Source: Symsagittifera roscoffensis
Taxonomy: Eukaryota > Xenacoelomorpha > Acoela > Convolutidae
Direction: 5' to 3'
Assembly (NCBI RefSeq): GCF_963678635.1
Contig: NC_087066.1
Coordinates: 4,278,485 to 4,342,484 of the forward strand
DNA: 64,000 bases
The first letter of the stretch is position 1. Each line of letters starts with the position of its first letter. Below the pieces are notes generated by a model. That model saw nothing but the letters and a program-made list of their open reading frames with translations. It searched no databases and was not told the origin of the DNA. Shown here piece by piece: positions 31,103 through 41,912 of this stretch. The position numbers and the translations under genes are program-made.

Positions 31103-32013
31103 GTTACGTTTTTTCAATAAGAACACGCAGCTCGACACAAGAAAAAATAATATACAAATATTGTGTAACGAAAAAAATTTTCGTCGAAAGTTCTTTCGTC
31201 ATTTGTTTTTCTGAGTACGCCAGCGGCGTTCGCAATCTGTGTTGCCAGGGAGATTCTCTGTTTCAAAAAGCAGCCTGCTCTGGGTTCCTCACTGCATTTG
31301 CTTTGGTTCTTGCAAAATTGCTCAAAAAAATTGGTGCTGGGGCCAGCCGCGCCCTGAATCTCAAAAGCTAGGGGTTGAAAAGATACCCATCATGTATTAA
31401 ATCTTTATGCGTGTCATTTTTTGCTCTTCCGCTTCAGCGGTTGCCGTACTAGCGTTACAAACAGACCCGGCACTAATCCTACTATGGGCTGAGGATTCTA
31501 CTACCGTTACATCCCACAGGAGCTGCTTGCCAACTGCTTTTTAGGGGCATTCAGGTTTGAATGCCTAGAGAATCTCCCTGCACTTTTGAGGCAAGAAAGG
31601 CCATACCGAACATCTTCGGTAGCGTCTTTTCCGCAGATGCATTTATGCCGTTTGCAAGTTTTTGAGCCTAATCGAAAACTTATTGCATTTCTGAGTTGTT
31701 GGTTCAACAGTTTAAACCTTAATTTTAGCATGGGACGACGTTCAACCATTGGGAGCCAAATCTATCTGGGAACGCGTTAAATCTTTTCACGTCCGTTGGT
31801 TCGAGTCGTAAAATCAAGTCTCCACTTTCGCTGTCAAAAATTGGCTCTGTCCATTTTTTTTTTGGATTTCATTTCGGGAGCCCTTTCACTTTTTCCAAGT
31901 TCAAACCACCGTTTAAGCGCATCATCAAAGGTTCCGTCCACTTGCTCCAAACCAAAAAAATTCGCTTAAGGCATTTTTCGCTTCTACTGCTGAGGCTAAG
32001 AAAGCGGGTAAAG
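31103..32013 (-). pseudogene. C-terminal remnant of second RT element, minus strand (copy 2)
   Basis: This is the counterpart of 12300-13210. The Cys/His module and G-L-S-C...R-H motif are kept. One residue differs in the C-G-K-D-A-T stretch (Glu for Lys). Confidence 0.6.
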
Positions 32014-32962
32014 CTAGTGGACGAGCGGAAGAAACATCCACGCAACCTTTGACTGCTTGTAAAAACTGATTATCATTCATTCTCACTTTAGTGGCCTTGC
32101 ATAAGTAGTTTTTTTCTAAGTTTGTCGTTGCGTTCCAAAAATTTTTTGGAACGCAAAAAATATAGGAGTTTTGGCATGCTAAAGCATTTTTCAGGAAATA
32201 AAAACCACAATGGGCGTCTAGTTTGTCAACGACATCTGAGATTTTTTCATGCTCCTAAATTTGTTTGTCGAGCAATTCTTTCCGAGAAAGTTCGCCGATT
32301 GGAGATCTTGATATGGGGAGTTCTTCTTTCGTTTTTTTTAATGTTTTAGGGCATATTTTTCAAAATTGTGATAAATGTGAACTATATTGTAATCTCGTAG
32401 TCGGTCTGAAAAAATAAAGTTTGCTTTTTTCAATGTTCAAGCTTAGGCCGTGCTTTTTTTTCTGATTTCAGAATGTTTTTAAGGTGCCGGAGTACTATCT
32501 TAAAGTCATCGGCTAAATTTTTATCATCTAAAAACCAGATGATAATTTTCGACTTCAACTGTTTGACTAGTGTCTGAATTGAATCCGCAAAAAGGGTGGG
32601 ATTCAGGATCGCTTTGCTGAGTTCAGTTTTCTGACATTATGATAGAGCTTCCGTAAAAAAAGTAATCAGGTTTAATATACGCGCCATGGGTGTATTTGTA
32701 CGATTTGTTGAAATACTCGTCTGTGATTGGTCAATTTTCAGACATACTTGTTTAGAACCAAAAGACTCTAAACAAAATTGTAATTACTATATTCGAGGAA
32801 GGAGTGAAACAATATTGACTAATGAGTTTTAATTTTTTAAATGACATCAAAAAGAGTGCGGTTAAACAAAGATTGTTAATTTTGACTTAAACCACTTTAA
32901 TGGAAAAAAATGATCAGAAATTTTTTTCATTATTTGACATCCAGACGTACTATTATAAAAAA

Positions 32963-35900
32963 AATATGAACAATTGAAGCTTCCAAGCACCAAAATATTG
33001 ATGAATTCCGAACAAAAAACTGCTTATTTTCAATGGAAAACCCGACAATTTTCCTGTATGGTGTGTACGAATCCTAGCCTATGTTGAAAATAGAAACCTA
33101 AATGTAGAATCTGAAAAAGTTAGCGAAGCTAGCGGATATGCTGTTCAGAGGAAGTTGTAACAGGAAATCATAATGCACCTCAATGATGCTTTTTTGCAGA
33201 TGATCATTGCTCAAAAAAACCGGACTTGATTCGAAATATGGAAATAATTGCAAAAAAAATCATTTGGGCAGATTCGAACCAGCCAAATCATTGTGCTTTG
33301 ACAAGAATTTCTGGAACACAAAAATAACGGTGAATCGATGATAGAATTTCTAAACAAAGTGGACAACTTTTTGTTCAGACTACAATCTGCAGACAAAAAG
33401 ATCAGCGACATCCTGAAAATAGCCATAGCTCTTAAAGCATTGCCACAAGAATACGACTCCTTCATAGCTGCAATACAATTCCAGCAGATATCTTATCTAC
33501 CATTGAAAGAGCGACTGATTGAACAGTCACTTGGGGGAGCTCAAATAAACAAGATACAAATTCTACGTCCATTGCGGCTTCAGCGAATCATAGAACTGGC
33601 CGAGGACGATACTATGGAGGAACTGAACAAGGAAACAAAAAACCTTGTACTGTACAAAGTGTGGACGTAAAAATCACACTGCTGACAGGTGCTATGCAAA
33701 GCAGCATGTAAGCAAGCAAAATTCGAGCAACCGTTAAGAAGGTTTCTTTGAGTTTGCACTAACTGCAACTACAAATGGGTCAGTGGATATTGTGATAGAC
33801 TGTGGATGCACGAACCATATCATTCCAGACAAATCAATGTTCAAGACGCTTGCCGTGCTGGAAGGGAACGGAAGTGCGATGTTTATAACTAATGGGGATG
33901 GGACGCAACAGCAAATTCATGGTGTTGGAGAAGTTTGCCTCCCATTCTACGATCATAAAAAAGCTGAGTACACGTTTAATCTCCAGCGCGCATTGTATGT
34001 GCCGAGCTTCAAATTTTATTTCATATCAGTTTCACTTCTAGTTAAGCAAGAAAACACAGTAATTTTTAACCAAAATCCGCATATACGCGTGGGACAACAG
34101 AAAGCTTATTTTATTGAAAGAGATGGTCTTTTTTGGATTAAACATAGCGCAAAATAGCCGAATATGTCGGCATTGTCTATTGCAAAGTGGCATGCAAAGT
34201 TTTTACATAGAAATTGTGAAACATTGCTGAAAACTGCAAATCAAGCAGTAAAAGGCATGGTTATTCCGGTTCATTTGCATGCGATAAGTGTACTACGTGT
34301 TCAGAATGTAGGATATCTACGTCTGAAATCTCTAAAAACCCTTAAGTTAGGGCAATACAACAGTTTGAACTACTCCACAGTGACGTTTGTGGACCTTTTC
34401 GGAATCATTGCATGGAAACAAATTAGCAATATCTTTTATTGATAATTTTTCAAGATATGCAACGGTATATTTTATGGCCTCTAAAGGCCTTTCGTTAGCG
34501 TACACATTTTTCTTAATACGGTGGTCCAATCATGTGATGTAACTGGATTTACACTCAGGTCAGATATTTCAGGCAAATTTTAGAATTTTTGCAAGAATAA
34601 CAGCATTGCACAGCAATTTACACGTCCTTATTCTCCTCATCAAAATTGTATAGCCGAGCGCTCTTGGCGAACGCTTTTTGACAATGCACGGGCTCTTTTA
34701 TTATCGTCAAAACTGCCAAAATCTGTTTGGGTAGGGATAGATGATACTGTAGTATACACAAGGAATCGTGTACCAAAATCTGCTATTAATGATGATAAAA
34801 CACAATGATGATTTTTTTTGGAAAGCAGCCCAGTGTTTATCACTTAAAAGTTTTTGGTTGCTTATGTAGATCAAAAATTGAAACCCAACAGCGCAAGTTG
34901 TTACCCAAGGGCAAAAAGTCAGTTTTTACTGTTTATGACGGTTCAAGTCCTGCATATATTTTATGATTTTCTGAAAAAGAATTTTTATCACTCCCGAGAT
35001 GTGACATTTCACGAAGAGCAATTCCCAGGTCTCGATAACGGATCAAGGTCTGCTATTGTTTTTTCATTTTCCGAGCAAGGATCCAGTGAGGGCTGTCACA
35101 GATTCAGTGGGGGTCAATAATGCTCAAACAAGTGCAACTGATGCAAAAGAACTATTGCCTTCTATTGAACAGCCGTTATATCGACAGGGGGAGCTACTTC
35201 TACAACTATTGATACTTCTCAAAAAGTATCTTCAGCATCTAGTCCTCATAAGGTGCAAATAAAGATTTAAGATACTCCAATCTAATTAAATACACGTGAA
35301 AACTACAAAACTCACTATGAATTTGATATATCTGATGCCATTGAGTCTTCTCCTCGCACTCCAACTGCAGACAATCTGCAAAATACTAAATCCTTCCCAC
35401 CTGATAGTTCGATACATTTTTTACCAAACAGTTTTACATCATCTAAATCAAGAGAAAAACCAGTCAGTGTTGATGAACAGCCTTCTGCTTTGGGACTTGA
35501 CATTCCTTTAACTAATAGGACTGGTCGGATGATTCGAAGGCCAGCATGGCACTACGATTATGATTTTTCTACTGATGAAAACTGTAATTTTGCAATGACT
35601 GCTAGCGTGAATGGCAATGTTCGACTCAATTATGAGGAAGCAATTGGGTCAGCTGATGCTGAAAATTGGCAAGCTGCAAAATGAACTCAATAGTCATGTA
35701 GAAAATAAAACCTGGAATCTTGTGGCTTTACCTTCTGGAAAACCATTAACAAAAGGCAAATGGGTTTTTGATGAAAAGCGGGAAAGCGATCGATCAATTG
35801 AACAATATAAGGCGCGTTATGTGGCTACGGGGTTTAGTCAAATTTACGGACAAACTTTTACTGATACTTTTTCACCTACCATTACTATGACAGTTATTAG

Positions 35901-36370
35901 CTCATTATTTGCCATTGCAGCACAACACGGTTTAAAAACGCCACAAATTGTTGTCAAAACAGCTTTTTTGAATCCTACTTTAGTGGATTAAATTTTCATT
36001 AGGCAACCTCGTGAGTTTGAGTCTCATGAACGTGATGTATGCAAGCTCATTTATTGTATTTACGGTTTAAAACAAGCGAGTCGAGGTTGGAATCAATTTC
36101 TAACAAAATTTTTTTTGGAACTTGGTTACCTCTGTCGACACTTGTTTGTTTTATCATCCTAAGAAGATGAGTTTCATTGCTGTGTATGTTGATGACATGA
36201 TAACTTTTGATGTTGACAACATTTCAGTACAAGAGTTGATTTCCAATCTTGATAAGCGGATTCGTATTGAAGATAAGGGAGTTCCCGAATGGTTCGTGGG
36301 AATAGAAGTTCACGTTAGTGAAAAATTTATAATATTTTCTCAAGAATGATACGTCAAAAAGTTAATCAAA
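32963..36370 (+). pseudogene. Ty1/copia retrotransposon remnant, uninterrupted copy
   Basis: Many small frames follow copia order. UBN2-type Gag is at 33338-33540. A CCHC zinc knuckle (33651-33692, C-x2-C-x4-H-x4-C) lies in another frame. An aspartic protease-like DCGCTNH sits at about 33800, where copia has a D-S-G core, so the active-site Ser is changed. A GAG-pre-integrase segment is near 34180. Integrase pieces are LHSDVCGPF (about 34375) and SPHQNCIAERSWRTLFDNAR (about 34636). Copia-type RT has KGKWVFDEK (35755) and YKARYVATGFSQ (35808). GLKQASRGWNQFL is near 36070 and YVDDMITF at 36186-36209. Stops and frameshifts occur throughout and the assembly gap cuts off the 3' end. No LTR was identified. 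Confidence 0.85.
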
Positions 36371-36570
36371 NNNNNNNNNNNNNNNNNNNNNNNNNNNNNN
36401 NNNNNNNNNNNNNNNNNNNNNNNNNNNNNNNNNNNNNNNNNNNNNNNNNNNNNNNNNNNNNNNNNNNNNNNNNNNNNNNNNNNNNNNNNNNNNNNNNNNN
36501 NNNNNNNNNNNNNNNNNNNNNNNNNNNNNNNNNNNNNNNNNNNNNNNNNNNNNNNNNNNNNNNNNNNNNN
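36371..36570. other. Assembly gap (200 N)
   Basis: A run of exactly 200 undetermined bases joins the copia remnant to the minisatellite side of the scaffold. A round length usually marks a scaffold gap of unknown true size. Linkage between the left and right halves rests on scaffolding only. Confidence 0.99.
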
Positions 36571-37100
36571 TTTTACGCTCATCTGTTGAAAAGTTTTTCT
36601 GGTTGCCAGAATAGTCCAAACTTAAGTTTATATTTTGAATTAGTTAAACTGGGTTCAAAAGAATTAAATTTAAAAAAAATTTGTACGCACTTTAGTTTAT
36701 TAGAGGATTCCGCAACAAGCGAAAACAGCGAATTGTAACTTTAAAACAATTTGGTTGAGCTCCTCTTGATCAGTTGATTTGATTCCTTAATGCTTTTTGA
36801 AAAATTTTTGAACAAAAAAATGATTCTGGAAAAAATGTTTCTCATACCATTTTCATAGAATCAGTTTGATCTAATTTAACCAAAAAACAAATCAAGCTCA
36901 TTCAAGCTTACCAAAAAAATTTCTTGAAGGTTTTTCTGAAAAAAAAACAAGGAAAATAATGCTTATCATATAATTTTCATAAATGGAAATCCTATGATAA
37001 ACCTTTTTACCATAGAACCCATGCATGGACTTTTTTTGTATGGAATTGTATGATAAGTATTTTTTTTTGTTTGGAGGTCAACAAGGGTAGTTCTGTCGGC
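36571..37100. other. AT-rich interval with an inverted repeat
   Basis: No gene is supported. CTTATCATATAATT (36962-36975) and AATTGTATGATAAG (37043-37056) form a 13-of-14 inverted repeat about 95 bases across. It could be the ends of a small MITE-like element or a hairpin. The first 170 bases after the gap may be the tail of the copia remnant, but I see no firm motif. Confidence 0.45.
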
Positions 37101-37490
37101 GGTCCACACGGTCTGAAACTGGATTCCTTCGGTCCAAACGGTCTGAAACCGGATTTTGTTGGTCCACACGGTCTGAAACCGGACTCCTTCGGTCCAGACG
37201 GTCTGAAACCGGATTTTGTTGGTCCACATGGTCTGAAACCGGATTCCTTCGGTCCAGAAGGTCTGAAACCGGATTTTGTCGGTCCACACAGTCCGAAACC
37301 TGATTCTTTCGGTCCACACGTTCTGAATCCTGATTTCTTGGGTCTGCATGGTCTGAAAGCGGATTCTCTCAGTCCACACGGTCTGAACATAGTATTTTTT
37401 GGCCCGCACAGCCTGAACATACCATATTCTGGTCCCAACGGTCTGAACATGCTAAATTCTGGTCCACACGGTCTGAACATAAAATCACGA
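37101..37490. repeat. 30-bp minisatellite, 13 units
   Basis: There are thirteen 30-base units beginning GGTCCACACGGTCTGAAACC or close to it. The first six alternate CCTTC and TTGTT/TTGTC endings, so a 60-base higher-order unit exists. The last four diverge to GTCTGAACAT. Because 30 is divisible by three, frames on both strands stay open; the plus frame reads a decapeptide GPHGLKPDSF-like repeat. I do not call a protein. Confidence 0.97.
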
Positions 37491-37587
37491 CCTCGACCCG
37501 GTTATCAATGCAATTATTAAGCGTTTTCTGCCCGGATTGACTTTCCTGCAAAAACTCAGCTATCTTAAAATTTCCTATAAGAATTCA

Positions 37588-37591
37588 GCAG
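37588..37591. repeat. Target-site duplication of E1 (left)
   Basis: GCAG sits immediately left of the 5' LTR and is repeated at 55857-55860 immediately right of the 3' LTR. This 4-bp duplication proves insertion as a unit. Confidence 0.9.
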
Positions 37592-38001
37592 TGGAACCTG
37601 ATCTAAACTACATTTTATGATTGGATAAATTAGATATTTTACCACTGTAAAGTATTTAATATTAACCAATCATGATCCATCTAACTAACAACCCACTTAT
37701 TTGTAAGTGCTGGAATTACTTGTAATTTCAGCACCAGAGAGATTTGAATTTAACTTAGAAATTAGTTGACTCTCCAAGAAGACTTCAGCAGCCGCAATAA
37801 ACCAGTATACCCTAGATCTATTGAGCCTAGCAGAGACTAGTTAAACACCCTGAGACTAGATAGTATAAGAGTAAGATTAGGATCGGTATTAGACTAAGAA
37901 GTTGCACGAATCTATCCGGCCGAAAATAAGATAGCGTGACGAGCAGACGGTGTACCCTATCCGAAATTACTCTATGAGTTAACCACCTCGGTTATAACTC
38001 A
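37592..38001 (+). repeat. E1 5' LTR (410 bp)
   Basis: The LTR starts TGGAACCTGA and ends ATAACTCA. A near-perfect hairpin (arms GTGCTGGAATTAC 37707-37719 and GTAATTTCAGCAC 37722-37734, 2-base loop) lies in the first third. ATGATTGG and CCAATCAT form a second inverted pair around 37617-37675. I saw no difference from the 3' LTR at 55447-55856. Confidence 0.97.
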
Positions 38002-38003
38002 TC

Positions 38004-38018
38004 TGGTGCGACCATAAG
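38004..38018 (+). other. E1 primer-binding site (candidate)
   Basis: TGGTGCGACCATAAG begins two bases after the LTR. TGG pairs with the CCA end of a tRNA, and the following bases imply an acceptor strand TGGTCGC plus discriminator A. I cannot name the tRNA. The same 15 bases occur at 57382-57396 in E2. Confidence 0.75.
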
Positions 38019-38088
38019 TCTCGAACAAGACCTTAATAGCTTAGAATTAACCAAAAATAGATTAGAAATTAGACAAAACATTTTTAAA

Positions 38089-38322
38089 ATGTTACACGAC
38101 AATAATTTAATCGAAATGTCTCTACGACTCAATAGATCAAAGCCAATATTCCGAACGATAAGAGAACTACCCGGAATTGGAAGAAGACCTCGAACCAGAG
38201 ACGACATACGACAAAATAGAAACTTACCAAATAGTTATATGATAGTACGGCAAAAGCCAACACAAACTTTTATATTTAGAATCTTATTAGCAATGAATTT
38301 AGATTTTCATTTGCAAACTTAA
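38089..38322 (+). CDS. Small leader ORF of E1 (77 aa)
   Basis: This is the first ORF after the primer-binding site, with an Arg-rich middle (GRRPRTRDDIRQNRN) and a C-terminus FIFRILLAMNLDFHLQT. E2 keeps the last 17 residues unchanged and most of the rest (57471-57701), but with one frameshift near 57530. Conservation could reflect a small protein or merely a conserved RNA leader. No family is recognised. Confidence 0.4.
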   Translation: MLHDNNLIEMSLRLNRSKPIFRTIRELPGIGRRPRTRDDIRQNRNLPNSYMIVRQKPTQTFIFRILLAMNLDFHLQT

Positions 38323-39249
38323 ATCTTGAAGTCAATCTTCATGATCATTTCAGGCGCTAAACAAAATATAAATATACAATAACGATTGATAAAAAGATCT
38401 CAGATCGTTTTTCTAAAATTCTGCAGTATTATATAAAACATATTTGGAAAATATTTATTGAAAATCAAAACAAAAATTAGTAGCATGACAATAAACTGTT
38501 AGTAATCATAAATTATCCAATTGTCCCAGCTTCATCACCTAAAACATAACAGCAATCATAAACTCACTAATATCATTAAAAAACTAAATCTTTTCCTTAA
38601 ACAAATTTAAACCATTTTAAACTTAAATTCACTTAATTTTCAAATCAGATCATCAAGGCTTATCCTTGGATCTTAATTCATTTTCTATTCAGTTAAAATT
38701 TAAACTTGATCATCAAGGCCTATCCTTGGATCAAAAAGAACAATTTTGTTCTCCCCCACCCACTTAGCTAGTGTCTAACGACCTCAAACGTCGATTCACT
38801 ATCCAACCCTTTCAAAAAACCCAAGACTAATAGAAATTTTTCAACAAAACTAACCATTCCAATTAGGATAAATAGTGAAAAACTTCGGTTATTCATCCTT
38901 CACTTGAACCCTCCTCTTATCAAGACCCAGGATAAATCATAGACTTAGTAAGTTTAAAATAGTATCTAACGAACTACTCGCGTTCTAATTATACCTGAAC
39001 CTTGTGGATCGATTTACTATTCTCCAACCCTTGAACACAATCACTACCCCTAAGTAAGATTAAGTAAGTTAACACCTTAGCTTATACTAGCCACGAGAAA
39101 GTAACAATCATTCTTCGGAATCGAATTACTTTTCTCTCCAACCCTGAACAAATAGACCCAGGTTAAGCTAACCAAAAAATCGTAAGGAATAACAATTTAA
39201 GAAAATAGAAATCATCTAACAACTTTTTGCATCCGTCATCCTAAACCTT
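38323..39249 (+). other. E1 untranslated leader
   Basis: About 930 bases carry no supported ORF. A 25-base imperfect dyad occurs twice (38648-38672 and 38708-38732), each with CAAGG/CCTTG arms around a CTTAT or CCTAT loop. Three loosely repeated blocks end in CCAACCC or CCAACCCTG (about 38800, 39030, 39155). GTAAGA (39054) and GTAAGT (39064) are candidate splice donors upstream of the first large ORF. Confidence 0.55.
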
Positions 39250-39717
39250 ATGTCATTTAAAAATCTAGGAAACAAACAAACAATCGTTTTGCACAACTGT
39301 GAAATAGAAAACAAAAAATACGACCTTGTAATCACACCTCACACACAAACAGTTGGATATATTAGAACAAAACGACAAACACTAAAAAGAAAAATAATAA
39401 CTAAACAAAGACAAATAACACGAAAAAGATTTTCCAAAAATAGAAACGCATTTTCAGAATCAGAAGCCAGCAATTTAGACGAACTCTATAAATTAAAAGA
39501 ATCTATAGATAAAAATTGCCCCATACACGATCAATTATATTTTTCTGACTCAGAAACAACATCAAATTCATCAAAAAGAGGAAAAAGACGAATAAAAAAG
39601 CAATATAAACATAAACCAGTACATTTAAACAACTGGAATCAACCAATTAGACACATCGATAATTACCTATTAACAGTCATTAAACGGAAAAATGAGCCAA
39701 ACACACACTCCAAGTGA
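39250..39717 (+). CDS. E1 ORF-A, basic accessory protein (155 aa)
   Basis: This is a Lys/Arg/Thr/Ser-rich protein. Basic clusters (TKRQTLKRKIITKQRQITRKR near residues 40-60 and SKRGKRRIKKQYK near 115-127) flank an acidic middle (SESEASNLDEL). The two basic clusters would suit RNA binding or nuclear import. The last 26 bases overlap the start of the gag-frame ORF at 39692. No homologous family is recognised; E2 lacks this region. Confidence 0.6.
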   Translation: MSFKNLGNKQTIVLHNCEIENKKYDLVITPHTQTVGYIRTKRQTLKRKIITKQRQITRKRFSKNRNAFSESEASNLDELYKLKESIDKNCPIHDQLYFSDSETTSNSSKRGKRRIKKQYKHKPVHLNNWNQPIRHIDNYLLTVIKRKNEPNTHSK

Positions 39718-41446
39718 AGATAGTCCAGATGATGACGATATCTTCCCCTTCCTCGTAGATGCACCCACTGATAGAGGACAACATATACTTTGCAAGAATT
39801 TACTACTAAATTTATTTGAACCTGGAATCAGCCCATGTACAGCAGAGTTCCCCGATGTAAAGATCAAAAGACAAATTATTGATCACTATCTGAAAGATAT
39901 ATGTAATTTGACACAACACTACGGAATCTACACCATAGAATTAACCTCACCAAACCCGAATCACCGCAAATATGTAATTCAAACAGACGACCTTGACTTA
40001 GAATTTTCAAAAGTATTCTCAGAACATATAAAAAGCATACAATATCATAACTCACAAAGAGCAAACTCCATATTTACTAATGAAGTTTTTGCAATAATAT
40101 ATAGTTATATCTCAATATTAGAAAACGAAATACCAATCTCAAATGTCTCACCGACAGAGACATCCAAACATATAAAGGTACGACATGAAATCACACTATT
40201 TTCAACTTTTCTACATATAATTAAAGAAAAATTCACCAAAGATGATGTTTCACAACATACAAAACATGACTTACAAAAAATTTTGGCATGGTTTATAATA
40301 GATTATTTCACACATAATATAGATTTAATTTCACAAGCAAGAAAAAATTTTAGACCTCAAAATTCAAACGATGATACCGCCATCACAGAACAGTCAGACT
40401 ACGTTTGGGACCCCGAATGGTCTCATTATGCATTTATAAATATCCCACAATCAATTGCAAGCCAAGCAATAAGTACAATATCTTATATAAGAGATTATGT
40501 AAGAGTAGTACCATTAACCATTGACGCAACACCATTAAACTACAATACATTTTTACCTGATACTCGAAATAACAGTTTAAATTTGACCGTCATACACAAT
40601 GAAAACCTTAATGGAACTAGAAATCTCACTCAACAAGATATTCAGACACCATCACACTTCATAAATGAAGAAATTGTCCAAACAACAACAACTACACAAC
40701 AAAGTATTTCACCAATACGTCCAAATTTAACAACACCAAGAAATACAAACACTTCACTAGCACAGGTAACCTTACAATCAACCGTTAAACCTTCGGTTGC
40801 TCCAAAATATTCACAAATGGATTACCAAACATATAGACCCATGACAATACCGTCGAAAACACGCAGAACATTCACAAGAAACAATTTTGCGGAACATAAT
40901 TATAATTATACACATTCATCAAAAACAAACTATCCTCCACGAAATAATAATAATAATCAAATCAGATCTCGATATTGGAATAATCCAATGGCAACAACCA
41001 ATTCAGTAAATTTTCAAGCTAATCCACATCCTCCACAGGATTATAGTGAAAATTACCCATTCTTTCAACAGAATAAAAATAAAAAACAAACACCTCATCA
41101 AACGGATTACCTATCCTCTGATGATGATCATTTACAACCAGATATATTTGCACCATATACCCAAGAATATCACGGATAAGGAATGCAGAAACCATATACA
41201 CATCATAGAAAATTTTCTCCACACCAGATAGATACAGAAAATCAACAACCAATACAAATGCAAAACCCAATTAATACACAATCTTTTCAACCAATTCAGC
41301 CACAAAACCCAATGATTACACACTCATATCAACCAACACAAATGCAAAACGAAATACCACTTCCATATTATCTTCAACAACACGAAATAACAAAAAATCA
41401 ACTTTCTAATTTTTCACAAATGCCAAATGCAGCAGAATCATTATAA
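39692..41446 (+). pseudogene. gag: E1 gag frame, N-terminal region with in-frame stop
   Basis: The frame opens at ATG 39692. It runs 495 codons to TAA 41177-41179 and resumes in the same frame at ATG 41183 until TAA 41444-41446. The first 300 residues look globular (mixed aliphatic and charged). The rest is Asn/Gln/Thr/Pro-rich with many short repeats of the QPIQMQNPI type near 41245-41345. No matrix family is recognised. Because the capsid-like ORF at 41447 is in the same frame, the two TAA codons probably interrupt a single long Gag. Residues 1-9 overlap ORF-A. Confidence 0.65.
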
Positions 41447-41887
41447 ATGACAATGAATCCATACCTTATGGGTGGATCAACAATAACATCAAACAAACCA
41501 TTAATGGTATTCACAGGAACAGACCCTGAATATTCTGTAGAAGATTATTTAAATGCAGTAACAGCAAATTTAATTTTAAATATAGGACCTGAACCAATTA
41601 ATACGCCACTACATCAAAACTGGATACATCGACGCACAGAGTTGATACAAACAACCCTAGACGGCGCAGCCCAAAAATGGTTTTCAGTATTGCCTATAGA
41701 AATAAAATCAAATTGGAAGAGATTTACACAAGAATTTTCAAAAATGTTTGACTCCGAAAGAAACAAACAACAACAAAGAGTTTTATGTAATGAAATTCGC
41801 AGATTACCAAATGAAACCATCAAGCAATTAGCAGTACGTATCGAAACACTAGTTCGAAAAGCATATTCATTAAATACACGATTATAA
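41447..41887 (+). pseudogene. gag: E1 Gag capsid-like domain
   Basis: This is 146 codons, in frame with the preceding gag segments. FTGTDPEYSVEDYLNAV, then LIQTTLDGAAQKWFSVLP, a W-x-x-F-x-x-E-F segment and RLPNETIKQLAVRIETLV follow the retrotransposon Gag (Retrotrans_gag) pattern. The reading ends after KAYSLNTRL. Downstream Gag sequence is in the +1 frame, so a 1-base shift lies near 41880-41890. In a working element it would form the core particle. Confidence 0.85.
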
Positions 41888-41912
41888 AAACACAAAACTG
41901 ACAGAAATCTTA

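Larger units (their letters stand above)
19327..33519. repeat. Large direct duplication, copy 2
   Basis: This is the second copy of the segment at 522-14716. On its left it joins the spacer downstream of a Ty3-type pol. On its right it runs without interruption into the rest of a copia element, so the right junction of this copy looks ancestral. The right end of copy 1, where copia gag switches to Ty3 pol, looks derived. Confidence 0.95.

Noticed and set aside
36340..36738. ORFs spanning the N run
   Set aside because: They exist only because undetermined bases contain no stop codons.
37101..37490. CRISPR-like array
   Set aside because: Units abut without unique spacers and the context is a eukaryotic transposon cluster.
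37007..37520. Long ORFs on both strands with decapeptide repeats
   Set aside because: Openness follows from a 30-bp repeat without stops; there is no start context, signal or family support on either strand.
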